Numbered from the stretch's first letter, positions 31,151 to 40,701 are shown. The stretch is DNA of 64,000 nt from Pseudomonas guangdongensis (GCF_900105885.1 NZ_LT629780.1:2356001-2420000), one strand, 5' to 3'. Made by a program: numbers and translations. The notes: generated from the letters alone by a model not told the origin.

Positions 31151-32149
31151 ATGTTCAGCGAAATCCACGCCAGCGAGCGCGGCCTGGTCCACGGCTACGT
31201 GCTGGACGGCGAGGGCGGTGCGCGGCGGATTTCCCGCAATGCGCTGGATGTCCTCGACCTGCGTCCCGGCGAGAGCCTGTGGCTGCACTGGGATCGCGGC
31301 GTGCCGGAGGCGCGTGGCTGGCTGCGCGAGTCCAGCGGGCTGAGCCCCTTCGCCTGCGACCTGCTGCTCGAAGAGGCGACCCGGCCGCGGCTGGTGCCGC
31401 TGGGCGCCGAACGCCTGCTGGTGTTCCTGCGCGGAGTCAATCGCAATCCCGGCGCCGCGCCCGAAGACATGGTATCCCTGCGCATCTATGTCGATGTGCG
31501 CCAGGTGATCTCCCTGCGCCAGCGCCCGCTGCGGGCCGTGACGGCGCTGTGCGAGGCCTTCGAGCGCGGCGAGGGCCCGCGCACCGCCTCGCAGGTGATG
31601 CTGTTTCTCGCCGGTGCCCTAACCGATGGGGCGGATGCGCTGATTGCCGATCTGGGCGAGCAGCTCGATGGTGTCGAAGATGCCCTGGAGGCCAACGAGA
31701 AGGCGGTACCCGACCGCAGTCTGCTGTTGGCCCTGCGCCGCCGCGCCGCCGGCCTGCGCCGCTACCTGGCGCCGCAGCGCGAGATCTACGCCCAGCTGGC
31801 ACGCAACCACCTGTCCTGGCTGGCCGCGGACGACTGCGACCGCTGGAGCGAACTGCACAACCGCCTGACCCGCCACCTCGAAGAGCTGGAGCTGGCCCGC
31901 GAGCGGGTCAGCCTGTTGCAGGAGGCCGAGCACCGCAGGGTCACCGAGCGGATGAACCGCACCATGTACATGCTCGGTATCGTCACCGGCTTCTTCATGC
32001 CGATGAGTTTCGTCACCGGCCTGCTCGGCATCAACCTGGGCGGGATTCCCGGCGCCGAGCATCCGCTGGGCTTCTTCGCCGCCTGCGGGCTGATCGCCCT
32101 GATGGCGGCGTTCCAGTGGTGGCTGTTCCGCCGCCTGCGCTGGTTGTAA
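31151..32149 (+). CDS. cmaX: CorA/ZntB-family divalent metal transporter (CmaX-like)
   Basis: A 332-residue CorA-superfamily membrane protein. The cytosolic N domain (1-265) is acidic and helical, and two C-terminal transmembrane helices (about 275-295 and 306-328) flank the pore signature GINLGGIPG in place of the GMN of true CorA, which is the ZntB-like form. It lies upstream of crfX, cmpX, sigX and oprF; in P. aeruginosa this group is a membrane-homeostasis neighbourhood regulated by SigX. Transport substrate here is not proven. Confidence 0.88.
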   Translation: MFSEIHASERGLVHGYVLDGEGGARRISRNALDVLDLRPGESLWLHWDRGVPEARGWLRESSGLSPFACDLLLEEATRPRLVPLGAERLLVFLRGVNRNPGAAPEDMVSLRIYVDVRQVISLRQRPLRAVTALCEAFERGEGPRTASQVMLFLAGALTDGADALIADLGEQLDGVEDALEANEKAVPDRSLLLALRRRAAGLRRYLAPQREIYAQLARNHLSWLAADDCDRWSELHNRLTRHLEELELARERVSLLQEAEHRRVTERMNRTMYMLGIVTGFFMPMSFVTGLLGINLGGIPGAEHPLGFFAACGLIALMAAFQWWLFRRLRWL

Positions 32150-32209
32150 TGTGACCCGCGGCGTGCGCTTCGCGTCTTGATGGAACACCTCCCGGGGGTT
32201 GCCTCAACC

Positions 32210-32461
32210 ATGCACGATCCCTTCGAAGAATCCCTGCGCGACCTGCTCAAGGGCAAGGCCGCCGAATCGGCCGATAGCGCCCGCCTGGATCGCGTGCTGA
32301 AGACCGCCAATCGTCAGGTCGGCGTGGGCGATCTGTTCAAGCTGCTCGGACACTGGTTCGACGCGCTGACGATCGCCCTCAACAGCGGCACGACCCGTCA
32401 CAAGGTGTCGGCCACCCGTCGTCTGCGTACTCCTGCGCCACCGGCGCATAAGGCTGAGTGA
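32210..32461 (+). CDS. crfX: CrfX-like small protein
   Basis: An 83-residue protein of unknown function (MHDPFEESLRDLLKGKAAES). It has a central predicted helix (GDLFKLLGHWFDALTIALN) and a basic, Pro-rich C terminus. Its position between cmaX and cmpX matches crfX, which in pseudomonads is linked to the SigX regulon. The ATG at 32210 is chosen; an upstream in-frame start at 32177 would extend across the ribosome site. The stop lies two bases before the cmpX ATG. Confidence 0.8.
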   Translation: MHDPFEESLRDLLKGKAAESADSARLDRVLKTANRQVGVGDLFKLLGHWFDALTIALNSGTTRHKVSATRRLRTPAPPAHKAE

Positions 32462-32463
32462 AG

Positions 32464-33288
32464 ATGGAATTCGATATCTGGACCCAAGGCCTGCTCAGCG
32501 CGATGAGCACTCTGTGGAGCAAGCTGGCCGGCTTCATTCCCAACCTGCTGGGCGCCGTGCTGGTGGTGGTGCTCGGCTTCGTGGTCGCCAAGCTGCTCGA
32601 TACCCTGCTGTCCAAGCTGCTCGGCAAGCTCGGCCTCGACCGCCTGCTGGCCGGCACCGGGCTGACCAAACTGCTCGAGCGCGCCGGCCTGAAGATCGAG
32701 GTGTCGACGCTGATCGGCAAGATCGTCTACTGGTTCGTGCTGCTGGTGTTTCTGGTTTCGGCCGCCGAGTCCCTGGGCCTGCAGCGGGTCTCGGCGACCC
32801 TCGACCTGTTCGCCCTGTACCTGCCCAAGGTGTTCGGCGCGGCGTTGGTCCTGCTGGCCGGCGTGCTGCTGGCGCAGTTGGCCAGCGGCCTGGTGCGCGG
32901 CGCCGCCGAAGGCGTGGGGCTGGAGTACGGCAGCAGCCTGGGACGCATCGCCCAGGCCATGGTGATCGTCATCAGCATCTCGGTGGCCATCGGCCAGCTG
33001 GAAGTGAAGACCGAGCTGCTCAACATCGTCATCGCCATCGTGCTCGCCGCCGTAGGCCTGGCGCTGGCGCTGGCGCTGGGGCTGGGCAGTCGCGAGGTGG
33101 TGGCGCAGATCGTCGCCGGCATCTACCTGCGCGAACTCTACGAGGTCGGCCAGCAGATCCGCGTCGGCGAGATCGAGGGCACCATCGAGGAAATCGGCAC
33201 GGTGAAGACCATCCTGCTGGACGAGGAGGGCGAGCTGGTCACCCTCAGCAACAGCCTCCTCCTGTCGCAACAGGTGCGTAGTCGCTGA
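32464..33288 (+). CDS. cmpX: CmpX, MscS-type small membrane protein
   Basis: A 274-residue inner-membrane protein with an MscS-like transmembrane repeat. It begins MEFDIWTQGLLSAMSTLWSKLAGFIPNLLGAV, and at least five membrane segments (about 20-42, 80-105, 118-140, 160-185 and 195-215) precede a soluble C-terminal beta domain (residues about 215-274) resembling an MscS channel domain fragment. In Pseudomonas it is implicated in osmotic/membrane stress and in tuning SigX. Start ATG 32464, two bases after crfX, so the two are coupled. Confidence 0.9.
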   Translation: MEFDIWTQGLLSAMSTLWSKLAGFIPNLLGAVLVVVLGFVVAKLLDTLLSKLLGKLGLDRLLAGTGLTKLLERAGLKIEVSTLIGKIVYWFVLLVFLVSAAESLGLQRVSATLDLFALYLPKVFGAALVLLAGVLLAQLASGLVRGAAEGVGLEYGSSLGRIAQAMVIVISISVAIGQLEVKTELLNIVIAIVLAAVGLALALALGLGSREVVAQIVAGIYLRELYEVGQQIRVGEIEGTIEEIGTVKTILLDEEGELVTLSNSLLLSQQVRSR

Positions 33289-33384
33289 ATTCTCTGCGGG
33301 TTTCCTGCTAGATTACCCGGCTGTCCCTTCGCCCGCCCCTAGTGGTGGGCCTCCCCCTGACGACCCGATGCCGGCCCGATTCGC

Positions 33385-33975
33385 TTGAACAAGCCCCACC
33401 CCCAGTCCCTGCGCTACGACCCCCGCGAGCTTACCGACGAGGAGCTGGTGCAGCGTGCGCGCGAGGAGCTGTTCCATGTCACGCGCGCTTATGAGGAACT
33501 GATGCGCCGTTATCAGCGCACCTTGTTCAATGTCTGTGCGCGCTATCTGGGCAATGACCGCGATGCCGACGATGTCTGTCAGGAAATCATGCTCAAGGTG
33601 CTCTACGGGCTGAAGAACTTCGAAGGCAAGTCGAAGTTCAAGACCTGGCTGTACAGCATCACCTACAACGAGTGCATCACCCAGTACCGCAAGGAACGGC
33701 GCAAGCGGCGGCTGATCGATGCGCTGAGTCTCGACCCTCAGGAGGAAGCCTCCGAGGACAAGACGCCGAAGATCGAGGAGCGCGGCGGGCTCGACCGTTG
33801 GCTGGCGCACGTCAACCCGATCGATCGCGAGATTCTCGTGCTGCGTTTCGTCGCCGAACTGGAGTTCCAGGAGATCGCCGACATCATGCACATGGGCCTG
33901 AGTGCCACCAAAATGCGCTACAAGCGCGCGCTGGATCGTCTGCGCGAAAAGTTCGGCACTGGCGCGGAAGACTGA
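33385..33975 (+). CDS. sigX: Extracytoplasmic-function sigma factor SigX
   Basis: A 196-residue ECF sigma factor. The region-2 block (YEELMRRYQRTLFNVCARYLGNDRDADDVCQEIMLKVLYGLKNFEGKSKFKTWLYSITYNECITQYRKERRKRRL) and region 4 (PIDREILVLRFVAELEFQEIADIMHMGLSATKMRYKRALDRLREKF) are complete. The gene starts at a TTG (33385), preceded by no strong ribosome site; an upstream ATG would be out of frame. SigX governs oprF transcription, membrane fluidity and fatty acid genes in P. aeruginosa. No anti-sigma gene lies adjacent. Confidence 0.95.
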   Translation: MNKPHPQSLRYDPRELTDEELVQRAREELFHVTRAYEELMRRYQRTLFNVCARYLGNDRDADDVCQEIMLKVLYGLKNFEGKSKFKTWLYSITYNECITQYRKERRKRRLIDALSLDPQEEASEDKTPKIEERGGLDRWLAHVNPIDREILVLRFVAELEFQEIADIMHMGLSATKMRYKRALDRLREKFGTGAED

Positions 33976-34075
33976 GCGAGGATTTCCGGCGCTTCCAAGC
34001 CGCGTGTTAAACTATCTGCCTTGTTGCCGGTCTGACGGTGGCAGCTTGCAAACTACCTAGATGGGGATTTAACGG

Positions 34076-35056
34076 ATGAAACTGAAAAACACCTTGGGCC
34101 TGGTCATTGGTTCTCTGGTTGCCGCAACTTCGCTGGGCGCTCTGGCACAGGGCCAGGGTTCGGTCGAAGTCGAGGCGTTCGGCAAGCGCTACTTCGCAGA
34201 CAGCACCCACGACATCACCAACGGCAACCTGTTCGGTGGCAGCCTCGGTTACTTCCTGACCGACGACGTGTCGCTGAACCTGTCCCACGGTGTCTACAAG
34301 AGCCTGGAAGGCGAAGGCCTGGCCCGTGGCCAGGAAATCGACGGCCACCTGACCGCCCTGGAAGCCGCCTACCACTTCGGCACTCCGGGCGTGCGCAGCC
34401 TGCGTCCCTACGTGTCCGCCGGCTTCGCCCACCAGGAGCTGGACAACACCTACGGCCGCGGCCAGAACAAGAGCACCCTGGCTACCGTCGGTACCGGCGT
34501 GAAGTACTACGTCTCCGAGAACGTCCTGCTCAAGGCTGGTCTGGACATGATGCACGGTCTGGATCAGGAGCAGACCGAGTGGATGGCCGGCGTCGGCGTT
34601 GGCATGAACTTCGGTGGCGGCAGCCAGCCGGCCCCGGCTCCGGTGGCCGAGCCGGCTCCGCTGGTCGAAGCGCCGGCTCCGGTGGCCGAGCCGGTACCGG
34701 AAGTGGTGCGTGTCGAGCTGGACGTGAAGTTCGACTTCGACAAGGCCCAGGTCAAGCCGGAAAGCTACGGCGACATCCAGAACCTGGCCGACTTCATGAA
34801 CCAGTACCCGCAGACCACCACCGTGGTTGAAGGTCACACCGACTCCGTCGGCACCGACGCCTACAACCAGAAGCTCTCCGAGCGCCGTGCCGCGGCCGTG
34901 CGCCAGGTGCTGGTGAACCAGTACGGCGTCGATGCCGGTCGCGTCAACTCGGTCGGCTACGGCGAGTCCCGCCCGGTCGCCGACAACGCCACCGACGCCG
35001 GCCGCGCGGTGAACCGTCGCGTGGAGGCCGAAGTGGAAGCCCAGATCAAGCAGTGA
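34076..35056 (+). CDS. oprF: Major outer-membrane porin OprF
   Basis: A 326-residue OmpA-family porin. A signal peptide (cleavage near ALA-Q, residue 24) leads to an N-terminal 8-strand beta-barrel (about 25-175), a Pro/Ala-rich linker (GGGSQPAPAPVAEPAPL, about 180-215) and a C-terminal OmpA peptidoglycan-binding domain (VKFDFDKAQVKPES, VVEGHTDSVGTDAYNQKLSERRA). It anchors the outer membrane to the cell wall and allows slow diffusion of solutes. No cysteine is present anywhere in the protein. It lies 100 bp after sigX, which is expected to drive one of its promoters. Confidence 0.96.
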   Translation: MKLKNTLGLVIGSLVAATSLGALAQGQGSVEVEAFGKRYFADSTHDITNGNLFGGSLGYFLTDDVSLNLSHGVYKSLEGEGLARGQEIDGHLTALEAAYHFGTPGVRSLRPYVSAGFAHQELDNTYGRGQNKSTLATVGTGVKYYVSENVLLKAGLDMMHGLDQEQTEWMAGVGVGMNFGGGSQPAPAPVAEPAPLVEAPAPVAEPVPEVVRVELDVKFDFDKAQVKPESYGDIQNLADFMNQYPQTTTVVEGHTDSVGTDAYNQKLSERRAAAVRQVLVNQYGVDAGRVNSVGYGESRPVADNATDAGRAVNRRVEAEVEAQIKQ

Positions 35057-35079
35057 TCGGCTGACCAGGCGTTGAACGC

Positions 35080-35111
35080 ACAAGGCCCGCATCGCAAGAT
35101 GCGGGCCTTGT
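35080..35111 (+). terminator. Terminator after oprF
   Basis: A 14-bp perfect stem (35080-35093 with 35098-35111) and GCAA loop, followed by TCGTTT. It separates oprF from the convergent hemerythrin gene. Confidence 0.88.
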
Positions 35112-35139
35112 CGTTTGTGGCGCCGTCGTTGCGCAGGTT

Positions 35140-35589
35140 TCAGCGAAAGAACTTGCCCAGCATCCGCGAGACGAAGCCGCCGTCGAGGCTCTTCTTGACG
35201 AAGGGCGCGTAGTGCTTGTCCTCGCGCTTGATGTGGTTCATCAGCCACAGGCCGATGTCGGTGCGCACCTCGCGGGCCAGTCGGAACGGGTCCTGGCCGT
35301 TTTCCAGGCGCTGGGCATAGCCATGGGCGCGTGCCTTGAAGGCTTCGTGCACCTGATGGTGGGCATCCAGCATGGGATAGCCGGCCTTCTCCATCAGGCT
35401 CTCCTCGAAGGTGTTGTGAGAGATGGCGTAGTCGATCAGCTCGTGGATCACGTGCTCCACCGCCTCGACCGACTGGGTGGTGATGGCCTGATCGATCTCC
35501 GCCAGATACTCGAAGATACGCTTGTGCTGCTCGTCGATGATGTCGATGCCGGTGGCGAATTCCGGCGACCAGGAAATGACGATCCCCAT
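35140..35589 (-). CDS. Bacteriohemerythrin
   Basis: A 149-residue hemerythrin-domain protein with a diiron oxygen-binding site. Iron-ligand histidines and acids appear in DEQHKRIFEYLAEID, SHNTFEESLMEK, HHQVHEAFKA and NHIKREDKHYAPFV, the spacing expected for a four-helix bundle. Such proteins sense or carry oxygen, or buffer it, in the cytosol. The gene is alone, convergent with oprF and divergent from the cobalamin riboswitch. Confidence 0.92.
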   Translation of the reverse strand: MGIVISWSPEFATGIDIIDEQHKRIFEYLAEIDQAITTQSVEAVEHVIHELIDYAISHNTFEESLMEKAGYPMLDAHHQVHEAFKARAHGYAQRLENGQDPFRLAREVRTDIGLWLMNHIKREDKHYAPFVKKSLDGGFVSRMLGKFFR

Positions 35590-35820
35590 GCTGCATTCCT
35601 TTCTTTTGACGTCTGGCGGTCATGTGCCGATGGCTGCGTGCCGCTATGGGCGGTGCAGGCCGTTTCATAGCACGGGCTGCGGCGAAAGACCACATGAGGG
35701 ACGCGGGCTCTGCCGCAGTCCGTGCGCCAACTGTGACGCCCGGCACATTTGTTCTGCGATGGCGTGTGCGGACGCGCGTTTGACGCCCGTCACACAAGTC
35801 TCTAACCTGCCGGCCTGCTT

Positions 35821-36014
35821 CAGGTGCCCCCCAGCCGCCGGCTCGGCGGGGTGAAACAGGGAAGCCGGTGCGTTCGCTGCCATCGCGGACCAGGCCGGCG
35901 CTGCCCCCGCAACGGTAGGCGAGTCGAGAAACCGCATGGGCCACTGTGCTTGGCACGGGAAGGCGCGGTTTCGGGCGCGACAGGCGCCACTCGCGAGCCC
36001 GGAGACCGGCCTGT
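35821..36014 (+). promoter_or_regulatory. Cobalamin (adenosylcobalamin) riboswitch
   Basis: A clear cobalamin-element: GGTGCC at the start, AAACAGGGAAGCCGGTG (35854-35870), GCTGCCCCCGCAACGGTA (35900-35917), GCCACTG (35940-35946), and a B12 box GAGCCCGGAGACCGGCC (35995-36011). It sits about 120 nt before cobO and should repress translation or transcription of the cob operon when adenosylcobalamin is plentiful. The expression platform in 36015-36135 is GC-rich; I cannot say whether it works by termination or by hiding the ribosome site. Confidence 0.95.
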
Positions 36015-36135
36015 GGCATCCACGGTATCGCGGAGGGCGCTGGCCGTCGGGTGGTGCGGCGCTCGCCGCCGTCGCCCGTCGTCGCTGTCGTCCTGCGTGG
36101 CCACCCTGCGCGGGGAGCGCACAGCGGAGACAGAC

Positions 36136-36759
36136 ATGCACGACAGCGACATCCAGGACCAGCAACGCGACCAGCGCCACGTGGCGCGCATGCAGCGCAA
36201 GAAGGCGCTGATCGACGCACGGATCGCCGAAGCCAGCGCCGAGCGCGGCCTGCTGCTGGTCAACAGCGGCAACGGCAAGGGCAAGAGCAGCGCCGCCTTC
36301 GGCATGCTGGCGCGCGCCCTCGGCCACGGCCTCAAGGCCGGCGTGGTGCAGTTCATCAAGGGCGCCGCGACCACCGGCGAGGAAGCCTTCTTCCGCCGCT
36401 TCCCCGACGAGGTGCGCTACTTCGTGATGGGCGAGGGCTTCACCTGGGAAACCCAGAACCGCCAGCGCGACATCGAGAAGGCCGAAGCGGCCTGGGCGGT
36501 GGCCCGCGAACTGCTCGGCGATCCGCAGATCGCCCTGGTGATCCTCGACGAGCTGAACATCGCCCTCAAGCACGGCTACCTGCCGCTCGAACGCGTCCTG
36601 GCCGACCTCGCCGCGCGTCCGCCGATGCAGCATGTGGTGATCACCGGGCGCGGCGCCTTGCCCGGCCTGATCGAGGCGGCCGATACGGTCAGCGACATCG
36701 CGCTGGTCAAGCACGCCTTCCAGGCCGGGGTGAAGGCGCAGAAGGGGGTGGAGTTCTGA
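36136..36759 (+). CDS. cobO: Cob(I)yrinic acid a,c-diamide adenosyltransferase (CobO/CobA type)
   Basis: A 207-residue ATP:corrinoid adenosyltransferase, first gene of the riboswitch-controlled cobalamin operon. Its P-loop is SGNGKGKSSAAFG (about 44-56), followed by the family's MARALGHGLKAGVVQFIKG, ETQNRQRDIEKAEAAW, LVILDELNIALKHGYL and HVVITGRGA. It adenosylates corrinoid cobalt. GGAGA lies six bases before ATG 36136; the longer frame upstream runs through the riboswitch. Confidence 0.96.
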   Translation: MHDSDIQDQQRDQRHVARMQRKKALIDARIAEASAERGLLLVNSGNGKGKSSAAFGMLARALGHGLKAGVVQFIKGAATTGEEAFFRRFPDEVRYFVMGEGFTWETQNRQRDIEKAEAAWAVARELLGDPQIALVILDELNIALKHGYLPLERVLADLAARPPMQHVVITGRGALPGLIEAADTVSDIALVKHAFQAGVKAQKGVEF

Positions 36760-38054
36760 TGGCCGCGTCGCGCCGCTGCCCGGCCCTGCTGGTCGCCGCG
36801 CCCGCTTCCGGACAGGGCAAGACCACCGTCACCGCCGCGCTGGCCCGTCACTACGTCGACCAGGGGCTGCGGGTGCGGGTGTTCAAATGCGGTCCGGACT
36901 TCCTCGACCCGATGATCCTCGCCCGCGCCTCGGGCGCTGCGGTCTACCCGCTGGACCTCTGGCTGGTCGGCGAGGAGGAGTGCCGGCGGCGCCTGTGGCA
37001 GGCGGCCGGCGAGGCCGACCTGATCCTCATCGAAGGGGTGATGGGCCTGTTCGACGGCAGCCCCTCGGCCGCCGAACTGGCGCGGCGCTTCGGCGTGCCG
37101 GTGCTGGCGGTGATCGACGCCAGCGCCATGGCGCAGACCTTCGCCGCCATCGCCCACGGCATGGCCAGCTACCAGAGCGATCTGCCGTTCGCCGGCGTGC
37201 TGGCCAACCGGGTCGGCAGCGCACGCCACGGCGAGATCCTGCAGGCCTGCCTGCCGGCGCACCTGCCCTGGTATGGCGCCTTGCCGCGCGAGGCGGCCAT
37301 CGAGCTGCCGCGCCGGCACCTCGGGCTGGTGCAGGCCGCCGAGCTGGACGACCTCGACACCCGCCTGCAACGCGCCGCGGCGAGCCTGGCGCAGAGCGCC
37401 GCGCTGCACCTGCCGGCGCCGGTGACGTTCGCCGCCCCGGCACCGCTGGACTGCGCGCCGTTGCTCGCCGGGGTGCGCATCGGCGTGGCCCGCGATGCCG
37501 CCTTCGCCTTCGTCTATCCGGCCAACCTCGACCTGCTGCGCGAGCTGGGCGCCGAGCTGCACTTCTTCTCGCCGCTCGCCGACGCGCGGCTGCCCGAGGT
37601 GGACAGCCTCTACCTGCCCGGCGGCTACCCGGAGCTGCACCTGCAGCGTCTGGCGGACAACGCGCCAATGCGTGCGGCGATCTGTGTCCATCACGCCGCC
37701 GGCAAGCCGATCCTCGCCGAATGCGGCGGCATGCTCTACCTGCTCGACGGTCTGACCGACGTGCATGGCCAGCGCGCGCCGATGCTCGGCCTGCTGCCGG
37801 GCGAGGCGGTCATGCAGCCGAAACTGGTGGCATTGGCCATGCAGGAGGTCGAACTGGACGGCGAGCGCCTGCGCGGCCACAGCTACCACCACTCGCGGAT
37901 GGATAGCCCGCAGGCGCCGCTGACCCACGGCGAATGCCCCAACTACCGGCGCACCCGCGAGCCGCTGTACCGCAGCGGCCGGCTGACCGCCAGCTACATC
38001 CACTTCTATCTGCCCTCGGCACCGCGCGCGGCTGCCGCCCTGCTGCGGCCATGA
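36759..38054 (+). CDS. cobB: Cobyrinic acid a,c-diamide synthase
   Basis: A 431-residue glutamine-dependent amidotransferase that amidates the a and c carboxylates of (hydrogeno)cobyrinate. The N-terminal synthetase domain has a P-loop APASGQGKTT (14-23); the C-terminal class I glutamine amidotransferase domain has YLPGGYPELH, the nucleophile Cys in AECGGMLYLLDG (about 325) and GHSYHHSRM. The ATG overlaps the cobO stop by one base, showing translational coupling. Confidence 0.95.
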   Translation: MAASRRCPALLVAAPASGQGKTTVTAALARHYVDQGLRVRVFKCGPDFLDPMILARASGAAVYPLDLWLVGEEECRRRLWQAAGEADLILIEGVMGLFDGSPSAAELARRFGVPVLAVIDASAMAQTFAAIAHGMASYQSDLPFAGVLANRVGSARHGEILQACLPAHLPWYGALPREAAIELPRRHLGLVQAAELDDLDTRLQRAAASLAQSAALHLPAPVTFAAPAPLDCAPLLAGVRIGVARDAAFAFVYPANLDLLRELGAELHFFSPLADARLPEVDSLYLPGGYPELHLQRLADNAPMRAAICVHHAAGKPILAECGGMLYLLDGLTDVHGQRAPMLGLLPGEAVMQPKLVALAMQEVELDGERLRGHSYHHSRMDSPQAPLTHGECPNYRRTREPLYRSGRLTASYIHFYLPSAPRAAAALLRP

Positions 38055-38125
38055 GCGCCGTGGCGAATCCTCCGGCAGCGCCTCGGCCGTGCGCCGCGCC
38101 GCTGCCGCCCAAGGCTCGACCATGA
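38051..38125 (+). CDS. Possible 24-codon coupling ORF between cobB and bluB
   Basis: A short frame starts at the ATG overlapping the cobB stop (ATGA at 38051-38054) and ends at a TGA overlapping the bluB ATG (38122-38125). The peptide (24 residues, Pro/Ala-rich, two Arg near the end) has no recognised function. It would bridge what is otherwise a 67-bp gap. It may be chance in this GC-rich context; bluB has its own AAGG site at 38111. Confidence 0.25.
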   Translation: MSAVANPPAAPRPCAAPLPPKARP

Positions 38126-38811
38126 ACGACGAAGCTCCCAGTCAGCGGCCGGAATTTGCCGGCAACCCCCACACCTTCAGCGCCGCCGAGCGCGCCGCGG
38201 TCTACCGCGCCATCGCCGAGCGCCGCGACATGCGCCACTTCAGCGGCGGCACGGTAGCCCCCGAGCTGCTCGCCCGCCTGCTCGACGCCGCGCACCAGGC
38301 GCCCAGCGTCGGCCTGATGCAGCCGTGGCGTTTTATCCGCATCACCGACCGCGCGCTGCGCCAACAGATCAAGGCGCTGGTGGAGGCCGAGCGGGCGCGC
38401 ACCGCCGAGGCCCTCGGCGAGCGCAGCGACGAGTTCATGCGCCTCAAGGTCGAAGGCATCGAGGACAGCGCCGAGCTGCTGGTGGCCTGCCTGATGGACG
38501 GCCGCGAGCGCTACATCTTCGGCCGCCGCACCCTGCCGCAGATGGATCTGGCTTCGCTGTCCTGCGCCATCCAGAACCTCTGGCTGGCGGCCCGCGCCGA
38601 AGGCCTGGGCATGGGCTGGGTGTCGCTGTTCGACCCGCTCGCACTGGCCGAGCTGCTCGGCCTGCCGGAGGGCGCCGAACCGCTGGCGCTGCTCTGCCTC
38701 GGCCCGGTCGAGGCGTTCTATCCGCGACCGATGCTGGTGGAGGAGGGCTGGGCCGAGGAGCGGCCGCTGGCCGCGATGCTCTACGAGAACCGCTGGGGGC
38801 AGCAGCCATGA
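38122..38811 (+). CDS. bluB: 5,6-dimethylbenzimidazole synthase BluB
   Basis: A 229-residue flavin-dependent enzyme that fragments reduced FMN with oxygen to make dimethylbenzimidazole, the lower ligand of B12. It is a nitroreductase-fold protein: [11 protein letters not shown] for flavin phosphate binding, [64 protein letters not shown]. The start is ATG 38122. Its stop overlaps the cobD start (ATGA). Confidence 0.95.
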   Translation: MNDEAPSQRPEFAGNPHTFSAAERAAVYRAIAERRDMRHFSGGTVAPELLARLLDAAHQAPSVGLMQPWRFIRITDRALRQQIKALVEAERARTAEALGERSDEFMRLKVEGIEDSAELLVACLMDGRERYIFGRRTLPQMDLASLSCAIQNLWLAARAEGLGMGWVSLFDPLALAELLGLPEGAEPLALLCLGPVEAFYPRPMLVEEGWAEERPLAAMLYENRWGQQP

Positions 38812-39716
38812 GCCTGGGTCTGGCCCTGTGCGCCGGCGTGGCGCTGGACGTGGCCCTCGGCGAGCCGCGCCGCCATCACCCGCTGGTGCTGTTCGGCCGC
38901 CTGGCCGAGCGTCTGGAAGCGCGCTTCAACGCCCACGGCGGCGGCTGGCGCAGCCACGGCGTCAGCGCCTGGTGCCTGGCGGTGCTGCCGCTCACCGTGC
39001 TGACCTGGGGGCTGGTGCAGCTGCCGCTGCTCGGCGGGGCGCTGGAGATCCTCGCCCTCTATGCGGCGCTGGGCCTGCGCAGCCTGCACGAGCACGCCCT
39101 GCCGGTGCTCGACGCCCTGCGTCGTGGCGACCTGCCGGCGGCGCGCGCCGGCGTGGCGCGGGTGGTCAGCCGCGATACCTCTGCGCTCGATGAGCACGGC
39201 GTGGCCCGCGCCGCCACCGAGTCGGTGCTGGAGAACGGCAGCGACGCGGTGTTCGCCGCGCTGTTCTGGTTCGCCGTGGCCGGCGCGCCGGGGGTGGTGC
39301 TCTACCGCCTGGCCAACACCCTCGACGCCATGTGGGGCTACCGCACCGAGCGTTTCGAACGCTTCGGCTGGGCGGCGGCGCGCATCGACGATGCGCTCAA
39401 CTACGTGCCGGCGCGCCTCACCGCGCTGACCTACGCGCTGCTCGGCCAGACCCGCCGCGCGCTGGCCTGCTGGCGCCGCCAGGCGCCGCAGTGGGACAGC
39501 CCCAACGCCGGGCCGGTGATGGCTGCCGGCGCCGGGGCCCTTGGCGTCGAGCTGGGTGGCGCGGCGGTCTACCACGGCGAAGTCCACCAGCGCCCGGCGC
39601 TGGGTGAAGGCGCGCCGGCCGATGCCGAGAGCATCGCCGGCGCGCTCAGCCTGCTGCGCCGCGGCGTGGCGCTGTGGCTGGTCGTCGTGCTGCTGGGAGG
39701 CTGGCTGCATGCTTGA
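38808..39716 (+). CDS. cobD: Adenosylcobinamide-phosphate synthase (CobD/CbiB)
   Basis: A 302-residue polytopic membrane protein that attaches aminopropanol phosphate to adenosylcobyric acid. Conserved blocks: [112 protein letters not shown] and [25 protein letters not shown]. Hydrophobic segments near 1-20, 50-90, 145-165 and 285-302. It overlaps bluB by ATGA and cobC by 8 bp. Confidence 0.94.
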   Translation: MSLGLALCAGVALDVALGEPRRHHPLVLFGRLAERLEARFNAHGGGWRSHGVSAWCLAVLPLTVLTWGLVQLPLLGGALEILALYAALGLRSLHEHALPVLDALRRGDLPAARAGVARVVSRDTSALDEHGVARAATESVLENGSDAVFAALFWFAVAGAPGVVLYRLANTLDAMWGYRTERFERFGWAAARIDDALNYVPARLTALTYALLGQTRRALACWRRQAPQWDSPNAGPVMAAGAGALGVELGGAAVYHGEVHQRPALGEGAPADAESIAGALSLLRRGVALWLVVVLLGGWLHA

Positions 39717-40701
39717 ACATGGCGGTCGGCTGCGTGCGACGGCGCAGCGCTACGGCATTCCCCTGGCCGACTGGCTGGACCTGTCCACCGGCATCGCCCC
39801 CGAGCCCTGGCCGCTGCCGTCGATCCCGCTGGAGGTCTGGGCGCGCCTGCCCGAGGACGACGACGGCCTCGAAGCGGCCGCCTGCGCTGCCTACGGCGCC
39901 CGTCATGCGCTGGCGGTAGCCGGCAGCCAGGCGGCGATCCAGACGCTGCCGCAGCTGCTGCCGGGCGGCCGGGTCGGCGTGCTGGCGCCGAGCTACGCCG
40001 AACACGCCCAGGCCTGGCAGCGCGCCGGCCATGAGCTGGTGCGCCTGTCCGCGGCGGCCATCGACGCGGCGCTCGACGATCTGGACGCGCTGGTGCTGGC
40101 CAATCCCAACAACCCCACCGGCGAGCGCTTCGCCGTCGCGCAACTGCTCGACTGGCACGCGCGGCTGGCGGCGCGCGGTGGCCTGCTGCTGGTCGACGAG
40201 GCCTTCGCCGACTGCACGCCGGAACTCAGCCTGGCCGCGCACAGCGACAGGCCGGGGCTGGTGGTGCTGCGCTCGTTCGGCAAGTTCTTCGGCCTGGCCG
40301 GCGTGCGCCTGGGCTTCGTGCTGGCCGCGCCGACGCTGCTGGCGCGGCTGCGCGAGGCGCTCGGTCCCTGGCCGGTCAGCGGTCCGGCCCGGGCGCTCGG
40401 TCTGCAGGCGCTGGGCACCGGACAGGCCGGCGCCCGCCGGCGCCGCGCCGCCGAGCTGCAGCGCCAGGGCGCCGCGCTGGCCGGGCTGCTGCGTGCCCAC
40501 GACCTGCCGCCTGCCGGCGGCACCGCGCTGTTCCAGTGGCTGCCGTACCCCGATGCGGCCGCGCTGCACGACTTCCTCGCCCGCCGCGGCATCCTCGTGC
40601 GCCTGTTCAACGAGCCAACCAGCCTGCGCTTCGGCCTGCCGGGCAGCGACGCCGACTGGCAGCGCCTGGCCCAGGCCTTGGCCGAGTACCGCCAGCCATG
40701 A
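39709..40701 (+). CDS. cobC: L-threonine-O-3-phosphate decarboxylase (CobC-type, PLP)
   Basis: A 330-residue aminotransferase-fold PLP enzyme predicted to make (R)-1-amino-2-propanol O-2-phosphate for the nucleotide loop. Motifs: [25 protein letters not shown] and the PLP-lysine in [18 protein letters not shown]. It begins at ATG 39709, eight bases inside the end of cobD. In P. aeruginosa, cobC sits in the same position between cobD and cobQ. A hairpin and a palindromic repeat follow it. Confidence 0.93.
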   Translation: MLEHGGRLRATAQRYGIPLADWLDLSTGIAPEPWPLPSIPLEVWARLPEDDDGLEAAACAAYGARHALAVAGSQAAIQTLPQLLPGGRVGVLAPSYAEHAQAWQRAGHELVRLSAAAIDAALDDLDALVLANPNNPTGERFAVAQLLDWHARLAARGGLLLVDEAFADCTPELSLAAHSDRPGLVVLRSFGKFFGLAGVRLGFVLAAPTLLARLREALGPWPVSGPARALGLQALGTGQAGARRRRAAELQRQGAALAGLLRAHDLPPAGGTALFQWLPYPDAAALHDFLARRGILVRLFNEPTSLRFGLPGSDADWQRLAQALAEYRQP

